Source: JBKEDG01 sp047973085
GTDB taxonomy: Bacteria; Bacillota_I; Bacilli_A; JBKEDG01
NCBI GenBank assembly: GCA_047973085.1
Contig: JBKEBI010000024.1
Coordinates: 1-33,214, forward strand
Direction of reading: 5' to 3'
DNA: 33,214 nt
The notes beneath the pieces are model-generated. The model saw nothing but the letters and a program-made list of their open reading frames with translations. It did not search any database and was not told where the DNA came from. Of the stretch, positions 14,631 through 22,343 are shown piece after piece (the stretch's first letter is position 1; each line of letters opens with the position of its first letter). The position numbers and the translations under genes were made by a program.

Positions 14631-15965
14631 TTAATTTTTAAAACTATTAACTATTAATTTAAATAAGTCTCCTCTTTGCTCAAAGTTATCAAACTCATCC
14701 CAACTTGCACACGCTGGAGAAAATAACACAACACTTCCAGCAATTGATTTATCATGAGCACCTATTATTGCATCCTGTAAATCAACACATACAATACATT
14801 CAATTTTAAAACTATCCATTACTTCCTTAATTCTTTCCTTAGTTTCTCCATAACAAAATACACGAGTCACATAATTTAAATGCGGAAGTAATTCTTTAAA
14901 ATCTTGCCCTCTTTCTAAGCCTCCTAAAATCAAAGAAGTATTTATATTAAATGATTCAAGCGCAACCTTACAAGATTTAATATTTGTTGATTTAGAGTCA
15001 TTATAGTACTTAACATCATTAATTATCCTAACAAATTCCATGCGATGATTTACACCTCTAAATTCACTGAGTACAGCCTTTATACTATCGTCATCTATCC
15101 CGTAACGTTTTACCGCTAATATAGCACACATGATATTCTCGTAGTTGTGCTTTCCAACTAGGGCAATATCAGAAATATTAAATTTAGAATTATCACAAAT
15201 AATTTCATCATTATATAAATATGCTCCGTCAACCTTCTCAGCAATTGAAAAATATTTCTTTTGTGAAATTATGTTATATGTCCAATTTAAACTTTCTTCA
15301 CAGTTACCATTAATTATCGCTAAATGATTTTTATTCATATTATTAAATAAAGATTTTTTTGTTTTATAGTACGTCTCAATATTATCAAAAAATTCCATAT
15401 GAGCTTCAGATAAATTTGTCAAAACTGCCACTTCAGCATTAAACTTTTCACAATCATTTAATTGTTGAGCTGAAATTTCTACTACAAATATTGTGTTTGT
15501 AGTATATACATCATAGTAGTTACTAATTGGATTTCCAATATTACCTACTAAATAAGTATCTTTCCCAGCCTTTTTTAACATTTCATATATTAATGTAGAC
15601 GTTGTCGTTTTACCATTTGTTCCAGTAATAGCAATATATTTAGCATCACTCATGCAATTATAAGCAACCTCAATTTCTGTAGTTATTGGAATCTCCATCA
15701 CATTTGCCTGTCTAACATATATATGATTTAATGGAATTCCTGGATTTTTAACAATCATATCATAATCATTATCTAATAAATCTACAGGATGTTCGCCAAG
15801 TATTAATTTAACTCCTATACTTTCAAGTTCACTTATAATACTTTCATCTTGTTCTTCATTAATATCATTAATTGTAATATTAGCACCCATTTTAACAAGT
15901 AATTTAGCAACCGAATATCCACTTCTTGCTAAACCTAGAATCAAAATATTTTTTTCTCTATACAT
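14631..15965 (-). CDS. murD: UDP-N-acetylmuramoylalanine--D-glutamate ligase
   Basis: MurD adds D-Glu to UDP-MurNAc-L-Ala in the cytoplasm. The 444-residue protein begins YREKNILILGLARSGYS (nucleotide-binding fold) and has the ATP loop AITGTNGKTTT (114-121), then NLSEAHMEFFDN, NGNCEESLNW and the C-terminal YNDSKSTN and LFSPACASWDEF segments. The ATG at 15965 overlaps the mraY stop by one base (TAATG); a longer in-frame reading into mraY is rejected. It is the last gene of the shortened dcw cluster; murG, murB, ftsQ, ftsA and ftsZ do not follow. Confidence 0.96.
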   Translation of the reverse strand: MYREKNILILGLARSGYSVAKLLVKMGANITINDINEEQDESIISELESIGVKLILGEHPVDLLDNDYDMIVKNPGIPLNHIYVRQANVMEIPITTEIEVAYNCMSDAKYIAITGTNGKTTTSTLIYEMLKKAGKDTYLVGNIGNPISNYYDVYTTNTIFVVEISAQQLNDCEKFNAEVAVLTNLSEAHMEFFDNIETYYKTKKSLFNNMNKNHLAIINGNCEESLNWTYNIISQKKYFSIAEKVDGAYLYNDEIICDNSKFNISDIALVGKHNYENIMCAILAVKRYGIDDDSIKAVLSEFRGVNHRMEFVRIINDVKYYNDSKSTNIKSCKVALESFNINTSLILGGLERGQDFKELLPHLNYVTRVFCYGETKERIKEVMDSFKIECIVCVDLQDAIIGAHDKSIAGSVVLFSPACASWDEFDNFEQRGDLFKLIVNSFKN

Positions 15966-16966
15966 TATAATAACACCCCAAACCATAAACCTAATAGTCC
16001 AAGCAATAAACCTAACACCCAAAACATTCTAACTATTTGTTGTTCTGTCCATCCTAGCAATTCAAAATGGTGGTGTAGTGGCGACATCAAAAATACTCTT
16101 CTCTTTGTTGTTTTGTACGATATTACTTGTAGAACAACACTTAATATTTCAATTATAAAAACTCCACCTACGATAAATAGTGTAACATCATGATTAGTAA
16201 GTATTGCAACAATTGCAAGAGCTGCCCCTAAGGCAAGTGATCCAGTATCACCCATAAATACTTTAGCTGGATGAACATTATAGAACATAAAACCTAGCAA
16301 TCCTCCTACTAGACTAAAACAAAAAATTGCCAAATCATTTAATCCATCCACATACATTGACATTCTTCCAGCTATTAGTCCAAAAACTATAAAGGCAATT
16401 ACACTAAGCCCTGAACTAAGACCATCAAGCCCGTCCGTGATATTTACAGCATTTGAAAATCCAACTATCATAACAAGAATATACACTACATAAAATCTTC
16501 CTAAATCTATCTCAATATTTAAAGTATTTATTACAACCTTGTTTTGATAATTCAAATCCAGTTTACTATACAAAAAATATACTATTCCTGCAATAAGAAA
16601 CTGTAATATCAATTTTTCTTTTGCACTTAATCCTTTACTTGTTTTTCTTTTAATATTTAAAAAATCATCCAAAAACCCAATAATTGCAAAACCTATAAAT
16701 ATAACTAAAACTATTCCAATATAATAACTATACTGTATTTTCCATACAAAACCTATCAGTACAATAGTTATAATTGTAGAAAAAATAAACATTATTCCAC
16801 CCATTGTAGGGATTCCATTTTTTGCTAAATGGCTTTGTGGCCCATCATCTCTAACAGTTTGTCCAAATTTTAATGTTTTAAGCTCATTTATTAAAAAATG
16901 ACCTAAAACTAAACTTAAAACAAAACTCAGTAACATAGAAATTATTATATGTTGCGTTTCTATCAT
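15965..16966 (-). CDS. mraY: Phospho-N-acetylmuramoyl-pentapeptide transferase
   Basis: MraY transfers phospho-MurNAc-pentapeptide to undecaprenyl phosphate to make lipid I. It is a polytopic membrane protein with about ten hydrophobic segments. Motifs include FGQTVRDDGPQSHLAKNGIPTMGG, NITDGLDGLSSG (catalytic Asp region), VFMGDTGSLALG and MSPLHHHFELLGW. I start at the ATG at 16966, about eight bases after AAGG. An ATG at 16972 is too close to that site, and a GTG at 16987 falls at the predicted transcription start. It has its own promoter in front, besides read-through from pbp2. Confidence 0.94.
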   Translation of the reverse strand: MIETQHIIISMLLSFVLSLVLGHFLINELKTLKFGQTVRDDGPQSHLAKNGIPTMGGIMFIFSTIITIVLIGFVWKIQYSYYIGIVLVIFIGFAIIGFLDDFLNIKRKTSKGLSAKEKLILQFLIAGIVYFLYSKLDLNYQNKVVINTLNIEIDLGRFYVVYILVMIVGFSNAVNITDGLDGLSSGLSVIAFIVFGLIAGRMSMYVDGLNDLAIFCFSLVGGLLGFMFYNVHPAKVFMGDTGSLALGAALAIVAILTNHDVTLFIVGGVFIIEILSVVLQVISYKTTKRRVFLMSPLHHHFELLGWTEQQIVRMFWVLGLLLGLLGLWFGVLL

Positions 16967-16992
16967 TTCCATCACCTTGCTTCCCACACCTT

Positions 16993-17021
16993 ATTATACT
17001 ACAAATAGCAAATTTTGTCAT
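16993..17021 (-). promoter_or_regulatory. Internal promoter for mraY-murD
   Basis: ATGACA (17021-17016), a 17-bp spacer and TATAAT (16998-16993). It lies in the 58-bp gap between pbp2 and mraY and would allow precursor synthesis independently of MraZ control. Confidence 0.65.
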
Positions 17022-17024
17022 ATA

Positions 17025-19148
17025 TTATTTTAATTCAATAGTAACTTCTTTTACACCATTAAGAGAAGCTCCAATTTCAATGCTTTGAGCACTAACATTC
17101 CCAACTCCAGTTTTTTTAATTTCTATTCCATAAAACGACATTATAATTGCCGCATCACGATAACTTTTACCTACTAAATTAGGCATAGTTATTTCACCAT
17201 CAGTAAATAAATATATTCTAGAATATGACTGAAGAGCAGTTTGAACTGGGGGATATTGTCCAACAACATTACTTCCATCTCCTAAAATTATCACCTCATT
17301 ATTTGACAAATTATGAATTTGTGACTTAGCCTCTTCCACGTTCATATCAATATACTCTCCCATATATGCTGTTTCAGACTTAACTTTTTCTTTACCAGAA
17401 TCAACAGAAATATCCATAATTTCACCAACATTGGGAATAACATCTCTCATTAACTTAATTAATGATGTAGAAGCCCCTTGCTCAGGTTGTTTAACAATTC
17501 CATATACTATAATTTCAGGATCTTCATATGGCATCATCCCTGTAAATGAAAAAGTATAGTTGTTTGCACCAGTTAAATAATTTCCATTGTTATCAGCAAT
17601 TTGTGATGTTCCAGTTTTTCCAAATAATCCATATTCAGGAAATTTATAATTTTCCGACATAGCATTAGGGCCTTCTACGTATAATCTCATCATTTCTTTC
17701 ATATAGCTTATCGTTTCAGGAGAATAAACATTCTCATTACTTACAGTAGGCTCAGCTTGTTCTACAATATTTCCCTTAGAATCAACAACTTTTTCAACAA
17801 TGTAGGGTTGCATAGTGCTACCATTAGTTCCAAAAACTGTTAATGCTTGAATCATTTGAATAGGAGTAATAGAAATACCTTGCCCAAACGAAGCAGTTAC
17901 AGTATCAATGTCGTACTCAAGTTCTGTATCTCCTCTTACCTCTCCAGGCAAATCAAAATTAGTTAATTTTCCAAACCCTAACTCATTATGGTAACTATGT
18001 AATTTCTCTTTTCCTAGTTTTTCATAACCTATTATGGCAGAGCCTGTATTTGATGAATACATATACCCTGTTTCAAGATTAATTGTACCCCATCCTATTT
18101 TATTCCAATCATAAATCGTTTTATCATGCACTGTATATCCACTTGTATTATACCTATAATTAGGGTCATACACCCCTTCTTCAATTGCTGAAGCATACGT
18201 AAAAGTTTTCATTGTAGAACCAGGTTCTATTGTCATTTCATGTAAAGGATTAGTATATGATACCATATCTTTCTCATTGGGGTTAAATGATGGAGTTGAA
18301 GTAACTCCCAATATCTCCCCTGTTTTGGCCGAAGCTACCACCACCAACGCAACCTCAGGCTTATATTCTTCATTAATTTTTGAAATAGCATTTTCTAAAA
18401 CTAATTGTATGTCTTTATCGATAGTTAAATATACATCACTTCCATCTACTGGTTCTATAATCTTTTCTGCTGTATTAGGAATTCTTGTCCCATTTGCATC
18501 AGCAATGTACTCGTGTAATCCATCTTTTCCTTGTAACATTTCATTAAAACTACGTTCCACACCAAGTTCTCCAACCAATCCTTCCTTATGATCTTCAGAA
18601 GCTTCATAATATTTAGCATAACCAACTTGATACGATGCAAAATCCCCATACGGATAACTTCTAGATTCTTTTTCTTCAAATTCAATTCCTGGAAGATTAT
18701 ATTCTTCAATTTGAACTTTTTGATTCACTGAAATATTTGAACTTTTAGTTCCTAAATATGTTTGAGTAAGACCAGATGTTATTGCAGTATTTAATATTTC
18801 TTCTAAATTTGATTTATCTTCTCCTACGATACTTCCAATAACTGATGATGTTTGTTCCACATCTGAAACATGAGCTTGAACTGGAGATGTCGCTGAGCGT
18901 TTAGGATCAACATACGCAATTATCCTATACGTATAAACAGACTCTGCAAGGACATTTCCCTGAGAGTCTAAAATACTACCTCTTTTACTAGAAAGAACAT
19001 CTTTCTTTTCTTTTATATTTGTTTCAAGGCTTTTTAAATCATAACCGTCTACATACTCAGAAGTAGATACAATAAAAAGTCTGTATATCAATAATGAAAA
19101 AATTAAAAAAGGAATAATTATAATAAATATAAATCTACTATTTTTCAT
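17025..19148 (-). CDS. Class B penicillin-binding protein with PASTA domains (division transpeptidase)
   Basis: The 707-residue protein has a membrane anchor (about 5-25), a PBP dimerisation domain (about 50-215) beginning at the KRGSILDSQGNVLAES motif, and a transpeptidase domain with S311-TMK, S365-SN and K511-TG. Two PASTA-like domains follow (about 590-650 and 651-707; the second starts ITMPNLVGKSYRDA). This architecture and its place after ftsL identify it as the septal transpeptidase, equivalent to FtsI/PBP2B or PBP2x. The start lies one base after the ftsL stop, so translation is probably coupled. PASTA domains bind muropeptides or beta-lactams in relatives. Confidence 0.95.
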   Translation of the reverse strand: MKNSRFIFIIIIPFLIFSLLIYRLFIVSTSEYVDGYDLKSLETNIKEKKDVLSSKRGSILDSQGNVLAESVYTYRIIAYVDPKRSATSPVQAHVSDVEQTSSVIGSIVGEDKSNLEEILNTAITSGLTQTYLGTKSSNISVNQKVQIEEYNLPGIEFEEKESRSYPYGDFASYQVGYAKYYEASEDHKEGLVGELGVERSFNEMLQGKDGLHEYIADANGTRIPNTAEKIIEPVDGSDVYLTIDKDIQLVLENAISKINEEYKPEVALVVVASAKTGEILGVTSTPSFNPNEKDMVSYTNPLHEMTIEPGSTMKTFTYASAIEEGVYDPNYRYNTSGYTVHDKTIYDWNKIGWGTINLETGYMYSSNTGSAIIGYEKLGKEKLHSYHNELGFGKLTNFDLPGEVRGDTELEYDIDTVTASFGQGISITPIQMIQALTVFGTNGSTMQPYIVEKVVDSKGNIVEQAEPTVSNENVYSPETISYMKEMMRLYVEGPNAMSENYKFPEYGLFGKTGTSQIADNNGNYLTGANNYTFSFTGMMPYEDPEIIVYGIVKQPEQGASTSLIKLMRDVIPNVGEIMDISVDSGKEKVKSETAYMGEYIDMNVEEAKSQIHNLSNNEVIILGDGSNVVGQYPPVQTALQSYSRIYLFTDGEITMPNLVGKSYRDAAIIMSFYGIEIKKTGVGNVSAQSIEIGASLNGVKEVTIELK

Positions 19149-19149
19149 A

Positions 19150-19437
19150 CTACTCGTCTTCTTGTAAATCTAAAATATTTGGAAGTGAAGTAACTAAACC
19201 ATTTTCATCAGCAAATACTTCTATTTTTTCACGTGTAAGACTTTCATTTTTTTGCATTTCTAAGTATGAATTATTTGCAGATAATTCTTCTAATTTTGAC
19301 TGGTTTTCTTCAAACTCTAAATTTAAAATTGATAATTGAGTTTGCATCACTAAAATACCGACTACACAAACTAGAAATCCTACTACTATGTACCCTTTTA
19401 ATACTGATTCAATAAATTTTAAATTATTCGCTTTCAT
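19150..19437 (-). CDS. ftsL: FtsL-like cell division protein
   Basis: This 95-residue bitopic protein has a short cytoplasmic start, one transmembrane helix (about 14-35) and an extracellular coiled coil (about 38-70, LEFEENQSKLEELSANNSYLEMQKN). The ending REKIEVFADENGLV resembles the FtsL/DivIC-type A-x-x-x-G-h turn. Sequence identity in FtsL is always low; the call rests on topology and on position between rsmH and the division PBP. The gene overlaps rsmH by 14 nt. Confidence 0.85.
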   Translation of the reverse strand: MKANNLKFIESVLKGYIVVGFLVCVVGILVMQTQLSILNLEFEENQSKLEELSANNSYLEMQKNESLTREKIEVFADENGLVTSLPNILDLQEDE

Positions 19438-20371
19438 ACTCCCTCACCTTCTCAACAACTCTAAGCTGTGCTGATTTTGATCTTTTATTTTCCATTAATT
19501 CTTTTTCATTTGGCTTAATATTTTTTCTTGAAACTTTCTTTAAAACTGGCTTATATTTATCTAATACTACAGGTATATCCTTTGGATAATCCATATTAAT
19601 TAATGTATTAAAATATGCTTTTGCAATCATATCTTCTAATGATTGAAAACTAATCAAACAAATTCTCCCACCAACATTTAACATATTCACTGCATCAGTA
19701 AGTGATGCACTTAATACATCTAGTTCTTTATTAACTTCAATTCTAAGTGCTTGAAAAGTTTTTTTAGCGGGATGACCTTTTTTTCTCAGCTCTTTTTGTG
19801 GTAAACTATTTTTTATTATCTCAACTAACTGAAAAGTTGTCGAGATTTCTTCTTCACTACGAAATTTACATATATTTTTTGCAATTAAACGAGAAAATTT
19901 TTCGCCACCATATCTATAAATAACATTAGCAAGCTCATCACAGCTATAATTGTTTACTATTTCTTTTGCAGTAACTGCATTGCTTAAATCCATTCTCATA
20001 TCCAAATCTGCATCAAATCTATAACTAAAACCACGAGTATTAGAATCAAACTGTAATGATGATACACCTAAATCATAAATAATTCCGTCAATCTTATTAA
20101 CTCCCAATTTATTAAGTTCACTTTTTAAATTTACAAAATTACTTTTTATAATTGTAAAATTACTAAAATTATTATTTAACCTACTTGAAGCTAACTCTAT
20201 AGCCTGTTCATCTTGATCAAAACAATATAACCATCCATTAGGAATTAATTTTAAAATTGCCTCACTGTGTCCACCCATTCCAAGTGTCGCATCTACATAA
20301 ATACCATCTGACTTTATATTAAGCATTTCAATACTTTCATTTAATAAAACGCTATAGTGTATATTATTCAT
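19424..20371 (-). CDS. rsmH: 16S rRNA m4C1402 methyltransferase RsmH (MraW)
   Basis: RsmH is an SAM-dependent methyltransferase acting on C1402 of 16S rRNA. The 315-residue protein has YVDATLGMGGHSEAIL (SAM motif I), IYDLGVSSLQFDSNTRGFSYR, LDMRMDLS, HPAKKTFQALRIEVN and ICLISFQSLEDMIAK, all family signatures. It starts 8 nt before the mraZ stop and overlaps ftsL at its end, in standard dcw order. Confidence 0.96.
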   Translation of the reverse strand: MNNIHYSVLLNESIEMLNIKSDGIYVDATLGMGGHSEAILKLIPNGWLYCFDQDEQAIELASSRLNNNFSNFTIIKSNFVNLKSELNKLGVNKIDGIIYDLGVSSLQFDSNTRGFSYRFDADLDMRMDLSNAVTAKEIVNNYSCDELANVIYRYGGEKFSRLIAKNICKFRSEEEISTTFQLVEIIKNSLPQKELRKKGHPAKKTFQALRIEVNKELDVLSASLTDAVNMLNVGGRICLISFQSLEDMIAKAYFNTLINMDYPKDIPVVLDKYKPVLKKVSRKNIKPNEKELMENKRSKSAQLRVVEKVREYESE

Positions 20372-20807
20372 TAAAATTCACATCACTCTCAAAAATATCT
20401 TCAGCAATATCACTAAAATCATCAACATTATCATCAATGAATGAATTCCATTCTGATTCTGACCATATCTCTAGTCTTTCATTTACTCCAACAATTACAC
20501 ATTCTTTTTCAAGTAAAGCATAATTTACAAGTGAACTTGAGATATTTACTCTTCCCTGTTTATCTATTTCACATTCTATTGCTCCTGATAAAAAGAAGCG
20601 TTGAAAATCACGATTTTTCTTCTTGGTAAACGGTAATGCACGAATGATTTTAACCAATTTTTCCCACTCATTTAAAGTATAGACAAATAAACACTTATCT
20701 AAGCCACGAGTAATTATAAAAGTATCATTAAGCGACTCACGAAAACGAGAAGGAATTATTAACCTTCCCTTGGCATCAATATTATGATTATATTCACCCA
20801 TAAACAT
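20364..20807 (-). CDS. mraZ: Transcriptional regulator MraZ
   Basis: MraZ is a DNA-binding protein of the SpoVT/AbrB fold that binds repeats upstream of its own operon. The start MFMGEYNHNIDAKGRLIIPSRFRE and the second copy, ECEIDKQGRVNISSSL, are the duplicated double-psi units. I use the ATG at 20807. An in-frame GTG at 20819 lies inside the first MraZ repeat and lacks an RBS. The RBS itself is weak (GGTG). The gene heads the dcw cluster and probably regulates it through the repeats at 20816-20863. Confidence 0.95.
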   Translation of the reverse strand: MFMGEYNHNIDAKGRLIIPSRFRESLNDTFIITRGLDKCLFVYTLNEWEKLVKIIRALPFTKKKNRDFQRFFLSGAIECEIDKQGRVNISSSLVNYALLEKECVIVGVNERLEIWSESEWNSFIDDNVDDFSDIAEDIFESDVNFNE

Positions 20808-20815
20808 AAAATTCA

Positions 20816-20863
20816 CCACTTTCTACCACTTTCAGACACTTTTTAACCACTTTCTACCACTAT
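20816..20863 (-). promoter_or_regulatory. Five MraZ-binding repeats and the dcw promoter region
   Basis: On the minus strand, AAAGTGG occurs at 20822-20816, 20832-20826 and 20853-20847. AAAGTGT is at 20842-20836 and ATAGTGG at 20863-20857. Steps are 10, 10, 11 and 10 bp, so all five face the same side of the helix. This is the AAAGTG-type MraZ box reported for mycoplasmas, rather than the TGGGN box of E. coli. A possible -10 TAAAAT (20867-20862) adjoins the farthest repeat, so bound MraZ would cover the transcription start. Confidence 0.85.
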
Positions 20864-20880
20864 TTTACTATACTTATGAA

Positions 20881-21054
20881 TAAAAGTAAAGTTGAAAAAT
20901 AAAAAATACTAAAATTAATTAGTATTTAAATATTAACAATATAGCTTGATAAAAGAAATTTCTCTTTAAAATATTCCATCTTCTTTTTTAATACGCTATT
21001 TGATTTTTAACATAGAGATATTGAAATATAAATTTTACTTTTTACACAATTAAA
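20881..21054. other. Intergenic stretch with no recognised feature
   Basis: The gap between mraZ (20807) and the DUF4352 gene (21139) is 331 bp. It contains the MraZ repeats at one end and a terminator at 21055-21110 at the other. The AT-rich middle shows no convincing ORF with an RBS, no RNA motif and no repeat. Confidence 0.5.
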
Positions 21055-21110
21055 AAGTACCAACTTCAAGTCAATTAGATTTAAAATCTAACTTATTGAA
21101 ATTGGTACTA
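21055..21110 (-). terminator. Long hairpin terminator after the DUF4352 gene
   Basis: AGTACCA (21056-21062) pairs with TGGTACT (21103-21109), TTCAA (21065-21069) with TTGAA (21096-21100), and TTAGATTTT (21075-21083) with AAAATCTAA (21084-21092). The last pair is one contiguous palindrome, so the tip must open to form a loop. On the minus strand the stem ends in TTTTT. Confidence 0.8.
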
Positions 21111-21138
21111 ATAATTTTTATGTTACACAATTTAAATA

Positions 21139-21729
21139 TTACTTGTTCAAATATATAAGCTCAGTCTCTGTTCCCCATGCACCTGTTTGAACTTTAAGTT
21201 GTAATTCTTCTGATGAAATAATTTCATCAGAAACATCAAAAACAACATTTCCAGTTAACGATAAATCTGGATTTACATATTCTAAAAAGAAATCTGCATT
21301 TTCATTAGCATAAATTCCAGCTGTCGAATCACTTTCATACTTTTTTTCACCATTAATTAAAGTAAAAAATGAACTATCTACCATCAATTCTTCATTACCA
21401 TTATTTTTAACTGTAACATTGACAATTAAAAAAGTTCCTTTTGCTTCTGCACTAAGATATTGACTTCCAACACTTTTAGATGTTGAAATTGAATTTACTA
21501 CATATTCAACATCCCCAACTGTAACTATCTCCCCTACATGATATACAGTTCCTTCTTTTTCATTTTCATCACTTTTTTTATCATCTTTTGTGGATTCTTC
21601 TTTTTCATTTGAATTTACAGAACTACTTTCATCATCTGAATCTCCTCCAGAAATAGCAACACCTCCCCCAACTAATACCACCAACACAATACACCACACT
21701 CTCTTATAAAACGGTTTCTTTTCTTTCAT
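21139..21729 (-). CDS. Membrane-anchored DUF4352 domain protein
   Basis: The 196-residue protein has a basic start, one hydrophobic helix (about 11-28) and no lipobox Cys. A Ser/Asp/Glu/Lys-rich linker follows (about 29-58), then an immunoglobulin-like DUF4352 domain (about 60-190: VGEIVTVGDVEYVVNSI ... FLIVNVTVKNNGNEEL ... FFTLINGEKKYESDS). DUF4352 proteins are cell-surface proteins of mostly unknown role. The hydrophobic helix is probably an uncleaved anchor facing outside. The RBS is AGGAGG. It is a single-gene unit ending at the long hairpin. Confidence 0.8.
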   Translation of the reverse strand: MKEKKPFYKRVWCIVLVVLVGGGVAISGGDSDDESSSVNSNEKEESTKDDKKSDENEKEGTVYHVGEIVTVGDVEYVVNSISTSKSVGSQYLSAEAKGTFLIVNVTVKNNGNEELMVDSSFFTLINGEKKYESDSTAGIYANENADFFLEYVNPDLSLTGNVVFDVSDEIISSEELQLKVQTGAWGTETELIYLNK

Positions 21730-21878
21730 TTATTTTCCTCCTCAATTTTAATTCGTATTTAGTATATAAAAAATTCTACAACAAGTCCTACGCTATTAGT
21801 AGAAAGATATATATTTTATTATATTTAAGTATTTTATAATAATAATTACTTTATAAATCTACTTGAAAGGAATGAAAG

Positions 21879-21928
21879 AAAACATTACGCTATCAGCGTA
21901 ATGTTTTACATTTTATCTATGATATAAT
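21879..21928 (+). promoter_or_regulatory. Perfect 13-bp inverted repeat overlapping the promoter of the small HTH gene
   Basis: AAAACATTACGCT (21879-21891) and AGCGTAATGTTTT (21895-21907) are exact complements around a 3-base loop. An extended -10, TGATATAAT, follows at 21920-21928, so the right arm covers the -35 position. No plus-strand gene lies upstream to be terminated. It may be the operator of the downstream regulator, or a terminator for minus-strand transcripts reading out of the kinase operon. Confidence 0.65.
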
Positions 21929-21945
21929 ATATTCGAGGTGTTAAT

Positions 21946-22343
21946 ATGAAAATTACAGAAGAATTTGAAAATAAAATTAAAAACAGTGAAGAAATAGAAA
22001 TAGAATATATCGATTCAAAGAAGTTACTTAGGGCAGAGATTTCAAAAACAGATTATAGTATTTCTAACATTAGCTCTTCTCTTGGACTTAATAATTATCT
22101 ATATGAAATTTTAGACATTAACAACAAAAAAAATATTCTAGAGATTGTATTATTTCAATACTTGTTTATATAAAAACAAATATCGACACAACTCAGAGAA
22201 TACTTCAAGGATTTGGACACTCAAAATTATATGTAAGGGTGCCTAGAGATAAAATAATTTTTGAAGGAATGTGCAGAAAACTAGATTTATGGGATATTGA
22301 CAATAATCTTGTTGAAAGTGGATTTGAACCTTTATTTAAATAA
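21946..22343 (+). pseudogene. Small XRE-like helical regulator interrupted by a frameshift at an A8 tract
   Basis: A good RBS (GAGGTG) and ATG open a reading frame that stops at 22173 after 75 residues. Re-reading one base at the A8 tract (22126-22133) moves into a frame open to 22343. It continues KYSRDCIISILVYIKTN, with TQRILQGFGHSKLYVRVPRD and NNLVESGFEPLFK later. The joined protein of about 131 residues resembles, from memory, small Bacillota HTH-like proteins with a GLN-YLYEIL segment, an RD-IISI helix and a terminal LY-RD-I ... L-E-GF-PL pattern. One extra A would restore it. It may be a dead gene, a phase-variable gene or one read by slippage. Its 3' end overlaps the convergent kinase gene by 12 bp. 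Confidence 0.65.

Noticed and set aside
20873..21054. Extra gene in the gap upstream of mraZ
   Set aside because: No frame longer than a few dozen codons has a ribosome binding site.
21873..21902. Nine-codon leader peptide (MKENITLSA) before the small HTH gene
   Set aside because: The AAAGG is too close to the ATG to serve as an RBS, and the codons are simply one arm of the inverted repeat; the promoter lies downstream of it.
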